DNA of 13,953 nucleotides from an uncultured Nocardioides sp. (GTDB lineage Bacteria > Actinomycetota > Actinomycetes > Propionibacteriales > Nocardioidaceae): assembly GCF_946885725.1 (NCBI RefSeq), contig NZ_CAMPGZ010000107.1, positions 1-13,953 on the forward strand. The letters are read 5' to 3'. Numbering within the stretch: the stretch's first letter is position 1; the number at the start of each line of letters is the position of its first letter. Of this stretch, positions 12,980-13,953 are shown piece by piece. The translations under genes were made by a program, and so were the position numbers. The notes under the pieces were generated by a model, which searched no databases, was not told where the DNA came from, and saw only the letters and a program-made list of their open reading frames with translations.

Positions 12980-13953
12980 GTGCGGCTCCCGCGACTGCTG
13001 ACGGCCACGCTGGCGCTGACCCTCGCGCTCGGCCTGGGCGGAACCGCGCCGGCCGGGGCCGACGAGGAGAGGCCGGAGCTGCCGTCGCAGGAGCAGGTCG
13101 ACGAGGCCCGCGCCGAGGTGGCGGACAAGGCCGCCGCGGTGGGCCGGATCAAGGCCGCGCTGCTGATGGCCAACCAGCGGCTCGAGGTGGCGGCCGTCGA
13201 GGCCGAGCGCGCCGCCGAGCAGGCCAACGGCGCGCGCTGGAAGCTCGAGGTCGCCCGCCAGGACGTCGAGCGCGCCCGCCGGGACGCCGCCGAGGCGCGA
13301 CGCCAGGTCGCCCGCCAGCGCGACGCGATCGGCGCGCTCGTCGCGTCGTCGTACCAGCAGGGCAACGAGCTCACCGCCCTCTCCGCGCTGATGACCGCCG
13401 AGGGCCCTGAGGGCGTGCTCGACCAGTACGCCGGCTTCCAGGGCGCGTCGTCGTCGCTGGAGGCGGACTACCAGCGGTTCGCCGCCGCCGACGCGCTCGC
13501 CGAGGTGTTCGAGCGCAAGGCCGTCGCGGCCGAGCGCCGGCAGCGTGCCGTGGCGAAAGAGGCCGAGGCCGCCCAGCAGCGCGCCGCTGCCGCCGCCGAT
13601 GCCGCCCAGCGAGCGGCGCAGGACATCGCCGCGGAGAAGGACCACCTGATCCGCGAGCTCGCCGAGGCGCAGGACATCTCGGTGAACCTCGCCCGCGAAC
13701 GCCAGGCCGCGCTGGAGGAGATCGCCCGGCAGCGTGCCGAGGAGCGGGCCCGCCGCGAGGCCGAGGAGCGGGCGCGCGCCGAGGCGAAGGCTCGCGCGGA
13801 GGCGGAGGCCAAGGCCCGCGCCGAGGCGAGGGCCAAGGCCCGGGCGGAGGCCGAGGCGGAGGCGGAAGCGGCTGCGGCCGCAGCGGCCCAGGCCGCGCCG
13901 AAGCCGGCCAAGTCCGGCCGGCCGTCGCCCGCCCCGAAGCCGGCCCCGCGGGC
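12980..13953 (+). CDS. Secreted coiled-coil cell-wall protein, probable NlpC/P60 (C40) peptidase (3' partial)
   Basis: The gene runs off the right edge; 324 residues are visible. GTG at 12980 follows GGAAGG by nine bases. The signal peptide is RLPRLLTATLALTLALGLGG, cut near APAGA. The mature part is a long helical coiled coil (about 35-290) rich in Ala, Glu, Arg and Gln, with the landmark VASSYQQGNELTALSALM (about 117-134), which is typical of the N-terminal domain of actinobacterial NlpC/P60 endopeptidases that cleave peptidoglycan peptides. From about residue 250 it turns into a low-complexity charged helix, then an Ala run and a Pro/Ala/Lys linker that would lead to a C-terminal catalytic domain. 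That domain is not in the window, so the peptidase call is inferred from the N-terminal part. Confidence 0.8.
   Translation, partial: MRLPRLLTATLALTLALGLGGTAPAGADEERPELPSQEQVDEARAEVADKAAAVGRIKAALLMANQRLEVAAVEAERAAEQANGARWKLEVARQDVERARRDAAEARRQVARQRDAIGALVASSYQQGNELTALSALMTAEGPEGVLDQYAGFQGASSSLEADYQRFAAADALAEVFERKAVAAERRQRAVAKEAEAAQQRAAAAADAAQRAAQDIAAEKDHLIRELAEAQDISVNLARERQAALEEIARQRAEERARREAEERARAEAKARAEAEAKARAEARAKARAEAEAEAEAAAAAAAQAAPKPAKSGRPSPAPKPAPR
13735..13892 (+). repeat. Low-complexity Ala/Glu/Arg/Lys coding repeat
   Basis: Repeated GAGGCG, AAGGCC and CGCGCC codon pairs encode a run of alternating Ala with Glu, Arg or Lys (for example AEAKARAEAEAKARAEARAK), ending in an Ala block. 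It would form a stiff single helix before the Pro-rich linker. Such tracts often vary in length between strains. Confidence 0.7.

Noticed and set aside
12683..13645. A 320-residue minus-strand open frame across the leader and the wall-protein gene
   Set aside because: It is the antisense of the signal-peptide and coiled-coil coding region, with Leu/Gly/Arg-rich shadow composition and no ribosome-binding site.
1..13953. A new defence, mobile or biosynthetic system
   Set aside because: Every sizeable frame is explained by familiar metabolic, transport or envelope families. I saw no integrase, transposase, phage gene, CRISPR repeat, tRNA or base-composition island that would point to transferred DNA.

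Overview
The window is very GC-rich DNA with G/C at almost every third codon position, frequent GTG starts and tight overlapping operons. Its gene content (actinobacterial paa cluster, CAP-domain and NlpC/P60-type secreted proteins, MmcQ/YjbR and DUF5701 proteins) points to a high-GC actinobacterium. Nocardioidaceae (Nocardioides-like) is my best guess, from protein style only.

Layout. (1) 1-2924, + strand: the 3' end of paaB, then paaC, paaD and paaE. These encode the phenylacetyl-CoA epoxidase multicomponent enzyme (the catalytic paaA should lie just left of the window). A TetR regulator (2928-3536, minus) converges on paaE with a 3-base gap and may be its repressor. (2) 3537-5396, mostly minus strand: a small membrane protein, a secreted CAP-domain protein, a small His/Cys-tailed protein and an ElaA-like GNAT acetyltransferase. 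(3) 5397-6476, + strand: a DUF5701 protein and an MmcQ/YjbR protein. (4) 6490-7404, minus: an alpha/beta hydrolase of the HSL/acetyl-esterase type. (5) 7411-11381, + strand: a TPP riboswitch followed by a three-gene thiamine-type ABC importer (binding lipoprotein, fused permease, ATPase). (6) 11403-12485: a PAP2/inositolphosphotransferase-like membrane enzyme. (7) 12486-12979: a 494-base non-coding stretch with a probable two-hairpin small RNA ending in a textbook terminator, then an AT-richer promoter area and a structured leader. (8) 12980 to the right edge: the N-terminal part of a secreted coiled-coil cell-wall protein, probably an NlpC/P60 peptidase whose catalytic domain is outside the window.

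How it works together: PaaC, PaaD and PaaE cooperate with PaaA and PaaB to epoxidise phenylacetyl-CoA, with PaaE passing electrons from NADPH. The thiamine importer is switched off by TPP, through a riboswitch that probably hides the first gene's ribosome-binding site. The other genes look like ordinary housekeeping or envelope functions.

I see no phage, transposon, CRISPR, tRNA or defence system. The most interesting non-coding signals are the twin C-rich-loop RNA at 12541-12612, the 8-base TGAYCTGG repeat between thiB and thiP, the overlapping divergent -10 elements at 7411-7420, and the inverted repeat between paaB and paaC.
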